Origin: JBCCGG01 sp039029395
Lineage (GTDB): Bacteria; Pseudomonadota; Alphaproteobacteria; Kiloniellales; JAKSDN01
Reading direction: 5' to 3'
Assembly: GCA_039029395.1 (NCBI GenBank)
Contig: JBCCGG010000064.1
Location: 1 to 27,286 of the forward strand
DNA length: 27,286 nucleotides
This document shows, piece after piece, positions 6,906 to 13,980 of the stretch (position 1 is its first letter; each line of letters begins with the position of its first letter). The translations under genes and the position numbers were made by a program. The notes under the pieces are model-generated. The model was not told the origin of the DNA. It did not search any database and was given only the letters and a program-made list of their open reading frames with translations.

Positions 6906-7646
6906 ATGGCGGCACGCCTGGCGATCGCGATCTTCTTGATCGTCGCCACAGTCGGTTGGGCGCGGAGCGCCGAGGACTTCGACCCCGAGCGCCTGCGTCA
7001 GGCCATGCTGCGCCTGATCGCGGCCGACACCGCGGCGACCAGCGCCTTTACCGGAGTCGCGACGATCGACCCCAAGATTATGGCGGTGCTGGCCGAGGTG
7101 CCGCGCCACCGCTTCGTGCCCGAGCCCTTTCAGGCCTACGCCTACAACAACCACCCTCTGCCGCTGGGCTACGAGCAGAACATCGCCGCGCCCTTCCTGG
7201 TCGCGCTGATGACACATCTGGCCGAGCTCGAGGCCGACGACGTGGTGTTCGAGACCGGCACCGGGGCCGGTTACCACGCCGCCGTGCTGGCCCAGCTGGC
7301 GGCTGAGGTCTACAGCGTCGAGGTGGTCGAGCCCTTGGCCCACCAGGCGGCCCGGCGGCTCGAGGAGATGGGCACCGCCAATGTCCGGATCAAGCCCGGT
7401 GACGGCTACTTCGGCTGGGTCGGCGAGGGGCCCTTCGACGCCATTATCGTCAAGGAGGCGGTCGATCACGTGCCGACCCCCTTGCTCAACCAGCTCAAGC
7501 CTGGCGGGCGCATGGTGATCCCCTTGGGCGCCGCCCTGGACACCCAATATCTGACCGTGATTCGAAAGTCCGAGGACGGCCGGGTCACCAAGAAGCGGGT
7601 GCTGCCGGTGCGCTTCTCGCCCCTTCAAGGCGGCGAACGGACATGA
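6906..7646 (+). CDS. exported protein-L-isoaspartate O-methyltransferase-like protein
   Basis: A 246-aa class I SAM-dependent methyltransferase of the PIMT family. It has a hydrophobic leader (ARLAIAIFLIVATVGWARSA, residues 3-22) that looks like a Sec signal peptide, unusual because PIMT and its cofactor are normally cytosolic. The family blocks are present: RHRFVP (68-73), PLPLGYEQ (84-91), motif I ETGTGAGYHAAVLAQ (116-130), an acidic strand end SVEVVE (137-142) and PGGRMVIP (199-206). The normal substrate segment QTIS(x)P reads QNIAAP, losing the Thr and Ser that contact the isoaspartyl group. It follows the ATPase by 50 bp with an AGGAG before the ATG, and is probably co-transcribed. It could act on another carboxylate, or the leader could be a membrane anchor with a cytosolic domain. 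Confidence 0.85.
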   Translation: MAARLAIAIFLIVATVGWARSAEDFDPERLRQAMLRLIAADTAATSAFTGVATIDPKIMAVLAEVPRHRFVPEPFQAYAYNNHPLPLGYEQNIAAPFLVALMTHLAELEADDVVFETGTGAGYHAAVLAQLAAEVYSVEVVEPLAHQAARRLEEMGTANVRIKPGDGYFGWVGEGPFDAIIVKEAVDHVPTPLLNQLKPGGRMVIPLGAALDTQYLTVIRKSEDGRVTKKRVLPVRFSPLQGGERT

Positions 7647-7875
7647 GGCTTTTCGATTAGTTCGGCGCCGGCCCGCGCCGTTCTCAGAACAAATCACCAC
7701 TTCCCCTCAGTAAAAGAGGCCCCCTCCCATTTGCCTTGGCGACAAGCGAGAGAGGGCCAGTTCAGCGAGGGCCGTTTTGTTATGGCTCACCGGCTGGGCA
7801 GGGGGGTCCGGAAGGGCCCAACCGGGGCCAACTCACCAAATGGGGTCGCACTAAGGCGGGAATCGGGCGGGGAGG

Positions 7876-8496
7876 TTAACTCTTGGTCATCTGGTCGCCG
7901 GCCGAGGCCTTTTCCTCGCTTTCCGGCGCCTGGCCCGCCTCTTCCTCGTCGGGGATGTGGTGGCGCAGCATGAAGGGGGCCTGGGACAGGGCGAACAGCA
8001 AGGTCAGGGCAAGAATGCCGAAGACCTTGAAATAAACCCAGAAATCGGTCGACTGGGTGCGCCAGACCAACTCGTTGAGCCCTGCCATGGCGGCAAAGAA
8101 CAGGGCGAAGCGAAAGGTCAGGATCCGATAGCCCTCGTCGTCCATGGGCCAGCTCTTGCCGAGCAGGGGCGCCAAGAGGGCGCGGCCGAACAGCAGGCCA
8201 CCGAACAGGATTGCGGCAAAGAGCGCCTGCACGATGGTCGGCTTCATCTTGATGAAGGTCTCATCGTTGAACCACAGGGTGAGCCCGCCGAAAATCCCGA
8301 TCACCACCGCCGTGACCACCGCCATCAAGGGCACCCGGCGTTCGATGGCAAGCGACAGCACGAGGGCGACGCCCGTCGCCGCCATCACCGCGATGGTCGC
8401 CGGGATGATCCCGGAGGTGAGATAGACCACGAGAAAGACGGCCAAGGGGCCATAGTCGACGGTCGGCCTCAGCCAGCTTGGTGGGGTACTTTTCAT
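7876..8496 (-). CDS. yciB: inner-membrane septation protein YciB (IspZ family)
   Basis: A 206-aa polytopic membrane protein of the YciB/septation protein A family, implicated in cell-envelope integrity and division. The N-terminus (LRPTVDYGPLAVFLVVYL) is the family hallmark. About five or six hydrophobic segments follow, together with the conserved W(F)NDETFIKMKPT loop (residues about 77-88), a GKSWPMDDEGY loop and a terminal acidic tail (EEEAGQAPESEEKA). The ATG at 8496 was preferred over upstream starts, which only add a basic, low-quality extension. It is convergent with the methyltransferase gene (gap 7647-7875, where I see no gene) and lies 104 bp beyond the pilin stop, on the pilin's strand. 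Confidence 0.92.
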   Translation of the reverse strand: MKSTPPSWLRPTVDYGPLAVFLVVYLTSGIIPATIAVMAATGVALVLSLAIERRVPLMAVVTAVVIGIFGGLTLWFNDETFIKMKPTIVQALFAAILFGGLLFGRALLAPLLGKSWPMDDEGYRILTFRFALFFAAMAGLNELVWRTQSTDFWVYFKVFGILALTLLFALSQAPFMLRHHIPDEEEAGQAPESEEKASAGDQMTKS

Positions 8497-8600
8497 GTTC
8501 TGCTTTCTAGACTCCAGCGTCCTGCCTGAGTGACCTTCTAGCAGATAAGAGCGCGTGGGGAAAACTGCAGCCGTTTTCGGAGTCCGAAGGGACCTATGGC

Positions 8601-8789
8601 TTAGGTGCAAAGGTCCTGACTGACGCAGTCGGCCGCCTCGTTGAACTCGCTGGCAATGGATGTACCCAGGGCGAGCGCTGCAATCACAATCCCGCTGGCG
8701 ACCAGTGCGAGGAGCAAGGCATACTCAACGCTAGAGATGCCAGAGTGGTCGCGCACAAATACCTTAATGAAATCAATGACTTTTGCCAT
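8601..8789 (-). CDS. Flp/Fap-type pilin subunit
   Basis: A 62-aa class IVb pilin precursor of the Tad system. It has a short basic leader (MAKVIDFIKVFVRDHSG) followed by the canonical GxxxxEY signature: predicted cleavage after G17 leaves E22-Y23 at positions 5-6 of the mature protein. A single hydrophobic helix follows (ALLLALVASGIVIAALALG). The mature C-terminus carries two Cys (C55, C61) that could form a disulfide loop. ATG 8789 was chosen over a nine-residue upstream extension. No tad assembly genes are in the window, so this is an orphan pilin here, needing TadV/CpaA peptidase and the TadA motor from elsewhere. A long AT-rich tract lies directly upstream. Confidence 0.93.
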   Translation of the reverse strand: MAKVIDFIKVFVRDHSGISSVEYALLLALVASGIVIAALALGTSIASEFNEAADCVSQDLCT

Positions 8790-8869
8790 TGGTCTGTTCC
8801 CCAGCCTGGAACCCACTCACGACCGAAAGCATGTGGCCTATGGACCCCCTAGGCCATTGCCCACACGAC

Positions 8870-9080
8870 ATTTTTACATTTTATATACAATTTGCGCAAA
8901 TCACAAGCAAAAATTTTCCACTCAGTTAACCTTAACAAGAAAAGTAACCAGATTACATAGAGTACAATATGTCAATGCGGTTCTGTATTTTGATATCTGG
9001 TATGAATATTGAAAACAGTCAAGCAATAACAGATGGATTGTTTAAGAAAATGGACTTTTTTCATTTCAAACATACGGTCA
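8870..9080. other. AT-rich island upstream of the pilin gene
   Basis: The intergenic stretch 8790-9207 (418 bp) holds no convincing gene. About 8870-9080 is strikingly AT-rich against a strongly GC-rich background, with runs such as TTTTTACATTTTATATAC and CTTTTTTCATTTC. It contains a TTAA-N2-TTAA cluster near 8926-8935, but this does not have CtrA spacing. It probably holds the pilin promoter with upstream activating AT tracts or a nucleoid-protein site. A possible nhaA -10 (TATGAT, 9159-9164) lies just right of it. Confidence 0.6.
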
Positions 9081-9207
9081 AAGTGAGCTTCTTGTTGGCC
9101 GAAGCCTAGGGCTGCGCCGAATACCACTCCGCTCTGGTCTCCCAAGCGCTTAGGGTCCTATGATACCCGAAGGTGCTGCGGTGTGTTGATCGTGCGGAGA
9201 GGGCGCA

Positions 9208-10515
9208 ATGGCGATATCCACGATTCGGGAATTTCTCAAGTTCGAGGCGGCCGGTGGTATCGTCCTGGTGATCGCCGCCGCCCTCGCCATCGTGTTGGCC
9301 AACTCCCCTCTGGGCGGGATCTACCTCAGTTTCTTGGATATCCCCGTGGCGATCCAGTTCGGTGCTTTGGAGATCGCCAAGCCGCTGCTGTTGTGGATTA
9401 ACGACGGTCTTATGGCGGTCTTCTTCTTTCTAGTCGGGCTCGAGATCAAGCGCGAGTTCCTGGAAGGCGAGCTCTCGAGCCTGGCTCAGGTCACCCTGCC
9501 GGCGATGGCGGCGGTCGGCGGCATGGCCGCGCCTGCGGCGATCTACGTTCTGTGCAACCTGGGCACGCCGGAGAACCTGAACGGCTGGGCAATTCCGGCG
9601 GCGACCGACATCGCCTTTGCGCTCGGCATCTTGGCTCTGGTCGGCAGCCGGGCGCCGCTCGCCCTCAAGGTGCTGCTGACCGCGATCGCGGTGATCGATG
9701 ACCTGGGGGCGATCGTTATCATCGCGCTGTTCTACACCGACGATCTCTCGGTGACCGCGCTTTACGTTGGCGCGGTCGCGATCGCCGGCCTCTTCATCAT
9801 CAACCGGGCCGGCTTCACCCATGTGGCCGGCTACATCTTGATCGGCGTGGTGCTCTGGGTCTGCGTGCTGAAGTCTGGCGTGCACGCCACCCTGGCCGGC
9901 GTTGTGACCGCGTTCTTCGTGCCGCTCAAGACGCGGGATGCCGCCGGTCATTCCTTGCTCAAGCATCTGGAGCACACACTCCATCCCTGGGTCGCCTTTC
10001 TGATCCTCCCGCTCTTCGCCTTCGCCAACGCCGGCGTCTCCTTCGAGGGCATGGGCCTCAAATCCCTACTGGAGCCGGTCACCTTGGGTATCTCCCTTGG
10101 GCTTTTCGTCGGCAAGCAGATCGGGGTCTTCGGCCTGCTCTGGGCGACCATCCACTTCGGCTTGGCGGCCATGCCGCCGGGCACCAATTGGCGCCAGCTT
10201 TACGCGGTCTCCCTGTTGTGCGGCGTCGGCTTCACCATGAGCCTCTTCATCGGCTCGCTGGCCTTCGAGCATGCCGATTTCGAGGCCAACATCCGGCTCG
10301 GCGTGATCGCCGGTTCGCTTGTCTCGGGCGTCATCGGCTTCCTGCTGCTGATCCTCGGCCCGGCGCCCAAGCCGCTCGCCGAGACGCCGGCCTCCGAGGA
10401 GGTCGCGCCGGAGATCGCGGCGCCTCAGGAGGCCGAACCCGAGGTCGCGGCGCCCCAAGAGGCCGCGCCTGAGAACGCGGCACCCGGGCAGGCGCGGCCC
10501 GAACATGAGCGCTGA
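9208..10515 (+). CDS. nhaA: Na+/H+ antiporter NhaA
   Basis: A 435-aa NhaA-type inner-membrane antiporter, exchanging Na+ (or Li+) for H+ for pH and sodium homeostasis. The ion-binding residues line up with E. coli NhaA shifted by one: D134 in TDIAFALG and D164-D165 in AVIDDLGAI. About eleven or twelve hydrophobic segments fill residues 10-375. The ATG is preceded by GGAGAGG. Unusually, the C-terminus carries a ~55-residue Pro/Ala/Glu extension with three 10-residue repeats (see repeat entry), which the usual NhaA lacks. The gene overlaps bluB by 11 bp, so the two are translationally linked. Identification is secure; the role of the tail is unknown. Confidence 0.97.
   Translation: MAISTIREFLKFEAAGGIVLVIAAALAIVLANSPLGGIYLSFLDIPVAIQFGALEIAKPLLLWINDGLMAVFFFLVGLEIKREFLEGELSSLAQVTLPAMAAVGGMAAPAAIYVLCNLGTPENLNGWAIPAATDIAFALGILALVGSRAPLALKVLLTAIAVIDDLGAIVIIALFYTDDLSVTALYVGAVAIAGLFIINRAGFTHVAGYILIGVVLWVCVLKSGVHATLAGVVTAFFVPLKTRDAAGHSLLKHLEHTLHPWVAFLILPLFAFANAGVSFEGMGLKSLLEPVTLGISLGLFVGKQIGVFGLLWATIHFGLAAMPPGTNWRQLYAVSLLCGVGFTMSLFIGSLAFEHADFEANIRLGVIAGSLVSGVIGFLLLILGPAPKPLAETPASEEVAPEIAAPQEAEPEVAAPQEAAPENAAPGQARPEHER
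10408..10497 (+). repeat. three 30-bp tandem repeats in the nhaA tail
   Basis: Three consecutive in-frame units encode PEIAAPQEAE, PEVAAPQEAA and PENAAPGQAR, followed by a partial PEHER. The units are diverged at the DNA level but keep reading frame and period, giving an acidic Pro/Ala-rich cytoplasmic tail. Such tracts can expand or contract by slippage, so length may vary between strains. Confidence 0.85.
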
Positions 10516-11161
10516 GGTCAGCGCCAAGGTGCCTGACTTCGACGCCGCGTTTCGGGCGCGATTGCGCGAGCTTGTGGCTTGGCGTCGGGACGTGCGGCGC
10601 TTTCGGGGCGATGGGGTTGCCGAGGCTCTGCTCGACGAGCTGCTGGACGTGGCCTGTCTCTCGCCATCGGTCGGCAACAGCCAGCCGTGGCGTTTCGTGC
10701 GGGTCGACGATCCGGCGCGGCGGTCCGAGATCCGGGCCAACTTCGCGCGCTGCAACGCCGAGGCGCTTGCGGAACAGAAGGGCGAGCGGGCGGCGCTCTA
10801 TGCCCGGCTCAAGCTGGAGGGGCTGTCCGAGGCACCGGTGCAGCTGGCGGTCTTCGTAGACGAGGACCCGTCGGCCGGTCACGGCCTCGGCCGCCGCACC
10901 ATGCCGGAGACCCTGCGCTATTCGGCGGTGCTGGCGGTGCACACCCTGTGGCTCGCGGCGCGCGCCCAGGGGCTCGGCGTCGGCTGGGTGTCGATCATCG
11001 ATCCGCTCGAGGTGGCGCGCGCCTTGGAGACGCCCGAGGGCTGGTCCTTGGTGGCCTATCTTTGCCTTGGCTACCCCCAGGAGGAGCACCTGGACCCCGA
11101 GCTCGCGCGCCACGGCTGGCAGCCGCGCGAGGCCCTGTCCCGCGCCGTGCTGCAGCGCTAG
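10505..11161 (+). CDS. bluB: 5,6-dimethylbenzimidazole synthase BluB
   Basis: A 218-aa flavin-destructase of the nitroreductase fold. It cleaves FMNH2 with O2 to give 5,6-dimethylbenzimidazole, the lower ligand of cobalamin (aerobic route). Family marks: WRRDVRRFRGD (residues about 26-36), LSPSVGNSQPWRF (about 52-64), GLGRRTMPETLRYSAVLAVHTLWLAARA (about 126-153), GVGWVSI (about 159-165) and a C-terminal CLGYPQEE. The ATG lies inside the nhaA 3' end with an 11-bp overlap. It is convergent with the corrinoid-dependent methyltransferase island, which needs a cobamide cofactor. Few other cobalamin genes are visible, so the location is suggestive, not proof, of a functional link. Confidence 0.93.
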   Translation: MSAEVSAKVPDFDAAFRARLRELVAWRRDVRRFRGDGVAEALLDELLDVACLSPSVGNSQPWRFVRVDDPARRSEIRANFARCNAEALAEQKGERAALYARLKLEGLSEAPVQLAVFVDEDPSAGHGLGRRTMPETLRYSAVLAVHTLWLAARAQGLGVGWVSIIDPLEVARALETPEGWSLVAYLCLGYPQEEHLDPELARHGWQPREALSRAVLQR

Positions 11162-11177
11162 GGGACCCGCCTAGCGC
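11155..11177. terminator. hairpin at the convergent gene ends, bluB stop inside the stem
   Basis: Perfect 8-bp stem (GCGCTAGG with CCTAGCGC) around a 7-base loop. The bluB TAG is within the left arm. It is placed between bluB and the minus-strand island ending at 11244, so it may terminate rightward transcription and possibly leftward as well. There is no U-run, so its efficiency is unclear. Confidence 0.55.
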
Positions 11178-11243
11178 AGGGCCACTCAGCCGGCCGCCCC
11201 ATGGGGTTTGGCAATCATGAAACCAGCGGCGGCACCGGTGCGA

Positions 11244-11600
11244 TCAGCTTGAGTTCCCGCCGCCCGGCGGTTTCGGAATAAAGGGGTTGTGCCAGGGCGC
11301 GTCCAGGCGTCCGAGACGGTTCAGGGTCTCGTTCGACTTTTCGCAAAAGCTTTTCAGATAGTCGGCGCAGAGCGTGGCGAAGTGGCGGGCCGCGTCGAAG
11401 CTGGCGAAGTCGTAGTCCCCGTCCAGGCAACCGTTCTCCCGGTTGTTTTGCGCCAGCTGGCTCGATACGGCAAGCGGATCGTCTTCGCGACAGGTCGCCT
11501 CGGCCGCGGTGATCGGGCGGATCTCGCTCACCAGATTTCGTCGGACCACAACCCGGTAGAAATGCGGCTCGACCGGCGCCACGATCAGAACAGATCCCAT
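11244..11600 (-). CDS. 118-aa hypothetical protein, last gene of the corrinoid island
   Basis: I do not recognise this protein. It starts at ATG 11600, inside the 3' end of the CDGSH gene (16-bp overlap), so it is very likely translated from the same message. A beta-like N-terminus (GSVLIVAPVEPHFYRVVVRRNLVSEIRPI) is followed by a helical half (FDAARHFATLCADYLKSFCEKSNETL). It contains four Cys (37, 58, 78, 86), none in a recognised metal motif, no signal peptide and no membrane span. A longer frame upstream only overlaps the CDGSH gene and is less plausible. The tight overlap argues for a role with the iron-sulfur protein or corrinoid activator, but that is inference. Confidence 0.7.
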   Translation of the reverse strand: MGSVLIVAPVEPHFYRVVVRRNLVSEIRPITAAEATCREDDPLAVSSQLAQNNRENGCLDGDYDFASFDAARHFATLCADYLKSFCEKSNETLNRLGRLDAPWHNPFIPKPPGGGNSS

Positions 11601-11878
11601 TTGGTGTTGTCGGGCGTGTGGCCACGGCAAGTGCCAAAGCAATAGGGCTTGTTTTCCGAGCGCTTGCAGCCGCACATGTGAAACTCGCCGGAGATTGGGG
11701 CTTCGAACTCGATCGGCTCGAACTCCGTGCCCTCGTGGGCATCATCGCACCAGGGCTGACTTTCCGACAAGCCGCAGCTGCACCAGCGGTAACGGCGGCC
11801 GGCCTCGACCTGCACCACATATGGGCCCTCTCTGGGCACCAGGAGGGGCCGGCGTGCGTGCTGGTCGCCGTCGCTCAT
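11585..11878 (-). CDS. dual CDGSH iron-sulfur protein, second motif with Cys in place of His
   Basis: A 97-aa protein with two tandem CDGSH-type motifs, which in this family each hold a [2Fe-2S] cluster ligated by three Cys and one His and act in electron or cluster transfer. The first motif is near-canonical: C33-x-C35-x2-S-x3-P-x-C44-D-D-A-H48. The second is C69-x-C71-x2-S-x3-P-x-C80-F-G-T-C84; the His ligand is replaced by Cys (CFGTC), although H87 is three residues on. Cluster 2 may therefore be all-Cys, with altered potential and pH response. The ATG overlaps the stop of the activator gene (ATGA, 4 bp), and the 118-aa gene overlaps its end. A redox partner for the corrinoid activator is a reasonable inference. 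Confidence 0.92.
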   Translation of the reverse strand: MSDGDQHARRPLLVPREGPYVVQVEAGRRYRWCSCGLSESQPWCDDAHEGTEFEPIEFEAPISGEFHMCGCKRSENKPYCFGTCRGHTPDNTKWDLF

Positions 11879-13884
11879 GTCCGGCCCAGGCCGTTTTCGG
11901 CGAGCCAGGCCTCGAGCTTCGGAAAGGGGTCGCTGGCGTGGGGCAGGTTGATCGCCGCCACGAAGTACTCCTGGAAGTCGGTGGCGATCGCGGTCTCGAC
12001 TTTCTCGACCGTGCGCGCCACCCGGTCGATCTCCCGCCGCGCCGCCAGGGACAGCAAGGCGATGCGCGCGCCCGTGCCGGCGGCGTTGCCGGCCGAGGCG
12101 ACCTTGGCCAGATCGCAATCCGGGATCAGCCCGATCGCCATGGCGTAGGCCACGTCGATGTGGCTGCCGAAGGCGCCGGCCAAAAAGATGCGGTCCACAT
12201 GGGCGGTCCCCATGCGGTCCATCAGCAGCTTGGTGCCCGAGTAGCAGGCCGACTTGGCGAGCTGGATCGCCCGGATATCGCTCGGGGTGACCCGAATGAC
12301 CCGCTCGCCGTCCCGATAGAGCACATACTCGAAGTTCCGCCCCTTGGCGATGAAGTTGGGATGCTCCTTGACCTCCAGGCCCTTCGCCTGCATGCGGCCG
12401 GAGGGATCGACGATGCCGGCCAGGTGAAGCTCGGCCACCGCCTCGATGATGCCGGAGCCGCAGATGCCGGCGACCCCGACGTCCGCGATCGCCTCTTCGA
12501 AGCCCGGCTCGTCCGACCACATGTCCGCGCCGATCACCCTGAAGCGCGGCATCAAGGTCTCGCGATCGACGCGCACCCGCTCGATCGCGCCGGGCGCGGC
12601 GCGCTGGCCGCAGGTGATCTGGGCACCCTCGAAGGCCGGCCCGGTCGGGCTCGAGCAGGAGATCAACCGATCCCGATGGCCGAGCACGATCTCGGCGTTG
12701 GTGCCGACATCGATCACCAAGGTCATCTCTTCAGAGGCGTGGGGCGCTTGCGCCAGGATCACCGCCGCCGTATCGGCGCCCACGTGGCCGGCGATGCAGG
12801 GCAGGAAGAAGGCATAGCCGCCCGGATTGATCTGGAGATCCAGATCGCGGGCCAGCACGCTGAGGCCCTCGTCGAGGACCAAGGGAAAGGGCTCGACGCC
12901 GAGCTGGGTCGGATCGATGCCCAGGACCAGGTGATGCATGGTCGGATTTCCGACCATGGTCATCTCGACGATGTCGTCCGACGCGATCTCGCCTTGGGCG
13001 CAGAGCTCGCCCACCAGCTCGGCAAGTGACCCGCGTATCGCCGCGGTCAGCTCCGGCGCGGAGCCCTCGTTCTGCTGCAGATAGGAGATCCGGCTCATCA
13101 GGTCCTCGCCGAACCGGATCTGTGGATTCATCAAGCCGGCGCTGGCCAAAACCTCGCCGCTGTCGAGCGCACAAAGGTGGCCGGCGACCGTTGTCGTGCC
13201 GACATCGACGGCGATGCCGTAGACCCGTTCCTTGAAGCCGGGCCAGACCGCCGTCGCCTCGCGACCCTCGCGCACCGCGACCGTCGCCTTGAACTCCCCG
13301 CCGTAGGTCTCGCCGGCGCGCAGGGCGGGCGACAGCTTGGCGAGAAACCCGATGTTCCAGGACAGGCCCGAGAGATCCCATTCGGACTCCAGCTGGGCGG
13401 CGACCCGCTCCAGGTCGCTACGCTGGTCGTCCATGCTCGGCCTGGGCAGCTCGAGATAGTAGAGTTTGGTCACCGGATCGATTTCGAGATTGCGGATCTC
13501 GTCGGCGCTCTTGCGCACGACCTGACGGTGAATCTGGCTTTCGACCGGTACGTCGATCACCACGTCGCCACGCAGCAGGGCTTGGCATCCGAGCCGCCGG
13601 CCGTCTTTCAGCCCCTTGACGCGGCGGTAGCGCTCCTCGGTCTGGCCGGGCTCGGACAGGTGGTCGCTCGAGGATTCGATCTGAAGCTTGGCGAACTCCC
13701 CAAGGCTGAGGAGGACCTGACAGCGGCCGCAGACCGCGCGCCCGCCGCACACCGAATCGAGATCGACGCCAAGCGCGCGGGCCGCAACCAAGATATTGGT
13801 ATCCAATGGAAAATCGCCGCGCCGGCCGGACGGCATGAAGACCACGCGTGCGGTCTTTACGGTGCCCTGATCGCCGTCCGCCAT
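11875..13884 (-). CDS. reductive activator of corrinoid proteins (RACo-like, [2Fe-2S] + DUF4445 ASKHA)
   Basis: A 669-aa ATP-dependent reductase that brings inactive Co(II) corrinoid proteins back to the active Co(I) state. From ATG 13884: an N-terminal plant-type ferredoxin domain with C46-x5-C52-x2-C55 and C100 (from CGGRAVCGRC and RLGCQ), a linker, then an ASKHA ATPase domain. That domain holds phosphate motif AVDVGTTT (about 225-232), GNPTMHHL (about 312-319), a second VIDVGTNAEI (about 390-399), SSPTGPAFEGAQI, a GICGSGIIE turn and LAGAFGS. Length and layout match RACo/RACE proteins of O-demethylase and methylamine systems. A TTG four codons earlier is an alternative start. It is 96 bp from LysR and overlaps the CDGSH gene by 4 bp. 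Target: presumably the corrinoid protein encoded at 16431-17273. Confidence 0.93.
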   Translation of the reverse strand: MADGDQGTVKTARVVFMPSGRRGDFPLDTNILVAARALGVDLDSVCGGRAVCGRCQVLLSLGEFAKLQIESSSDHLSEPGQTEERYRRVKGLKDGRRLGCQALLRGDVVIDVPVESQIHRQVVRKSADEIRNLEIDPVTKLYYLELPRPSMDDQRSDLERVAAQLESEWDLSGLSWNIGFLAKLSPALRAGETYGGEFKATVAVREGREATAVWPGFKERVYGIAVDVGTTTVAGHLCALDSGEVLASAGLMNPQIRFGEDLMSRISYLQQNEGSAPELTAAIRGSLAELVGELCAQGEIASDDIVEMTMVGNPTMHHLVLGIDPTQLGVEPFPLVLDEGLSVLARDLDLQINPGGYAFFLPCIAGHVGADTAAVILAQAPHASEEMTLVIDVGTNAEIVLGHRDRLISCSSPTGPAFEGAQITCGQRAAPGAIERVRVDRETLMPRFRVIGADMWSDEPGFEEAIADVGVAGICGSGIIEAVAELHLAGIVDPSGRMQAKGLEVKEHPNFIAKGRNFEYVLYRDGERVIRVTPSDIRAIQLAKSACYSGTKLLMDRMGTAHVDRIFLAGAFGSHIDVAYAMAIGLIPDCDLAKVASAGNAAGTGARIALLSLAARREIDRVARTVEKVETAIATDFQEYFVAAINLPHASDPFPKLEAWLAENGLGRT

Positions 13885-13950
13885 CCCAGAGTCCAACTCT
13901 CGTGGTCGCCAATGTCGTGGTACAATGATAGTGCCCGCGGCGCGGTTCGA

Positions 13951-13969
13951 GCATGAAATGAATGCATGC
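13951..13969. promoter_or_regulatory. inverted repeat between lysR and the activator gene
   Basis: GCATG, nine bases, CATGC (13951-13955 and 13965-13969), about 67 bp upstream of the activator ATG and 12 bp beyond the LysR stop. The dyad size fits a LysR-type operator half-site arrangement, and the position suits control of the activator operon. With arms of only five bases it could be chance. Confidence 0.3.
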
Positions 13970-13980
13970 CCCCCGATCCT

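Noticed and set aside
7700..7770. Possible terminator hairpin with arms GGCCCCCTC and GAGAGGGCC
   Set aside because: One mismatch, a loop over 20 bases and no U-run; not convincing.
7731..7973. Small plus-strand frame between the methyltransferase and yciB
   Set aside because: Runs into the yciB coding end on the opposite strand, composition is Gly/Arg/Pro noise, no family resemblance.
8926..8935. TTAA pair near the pilin promoter as a CtrA site
   Set aside because: The two TTAA motifs are two bases apart instead of seven, so it does not fit the CtrA pattern.
8641..9012. Plus-strand frame across the pilin gene and AT-rich island
   Set aside because: Its first part is the antisense of the pilin and the rest is AT-rich non-protein-like sequence.
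11585..12520. A 311-codon frame containing the CDGSH protein
   Set aside because: The upstream part is an out-of-frame reading of the activator gene; the ATG at 11878 with ATGA overlap is the sensible start.
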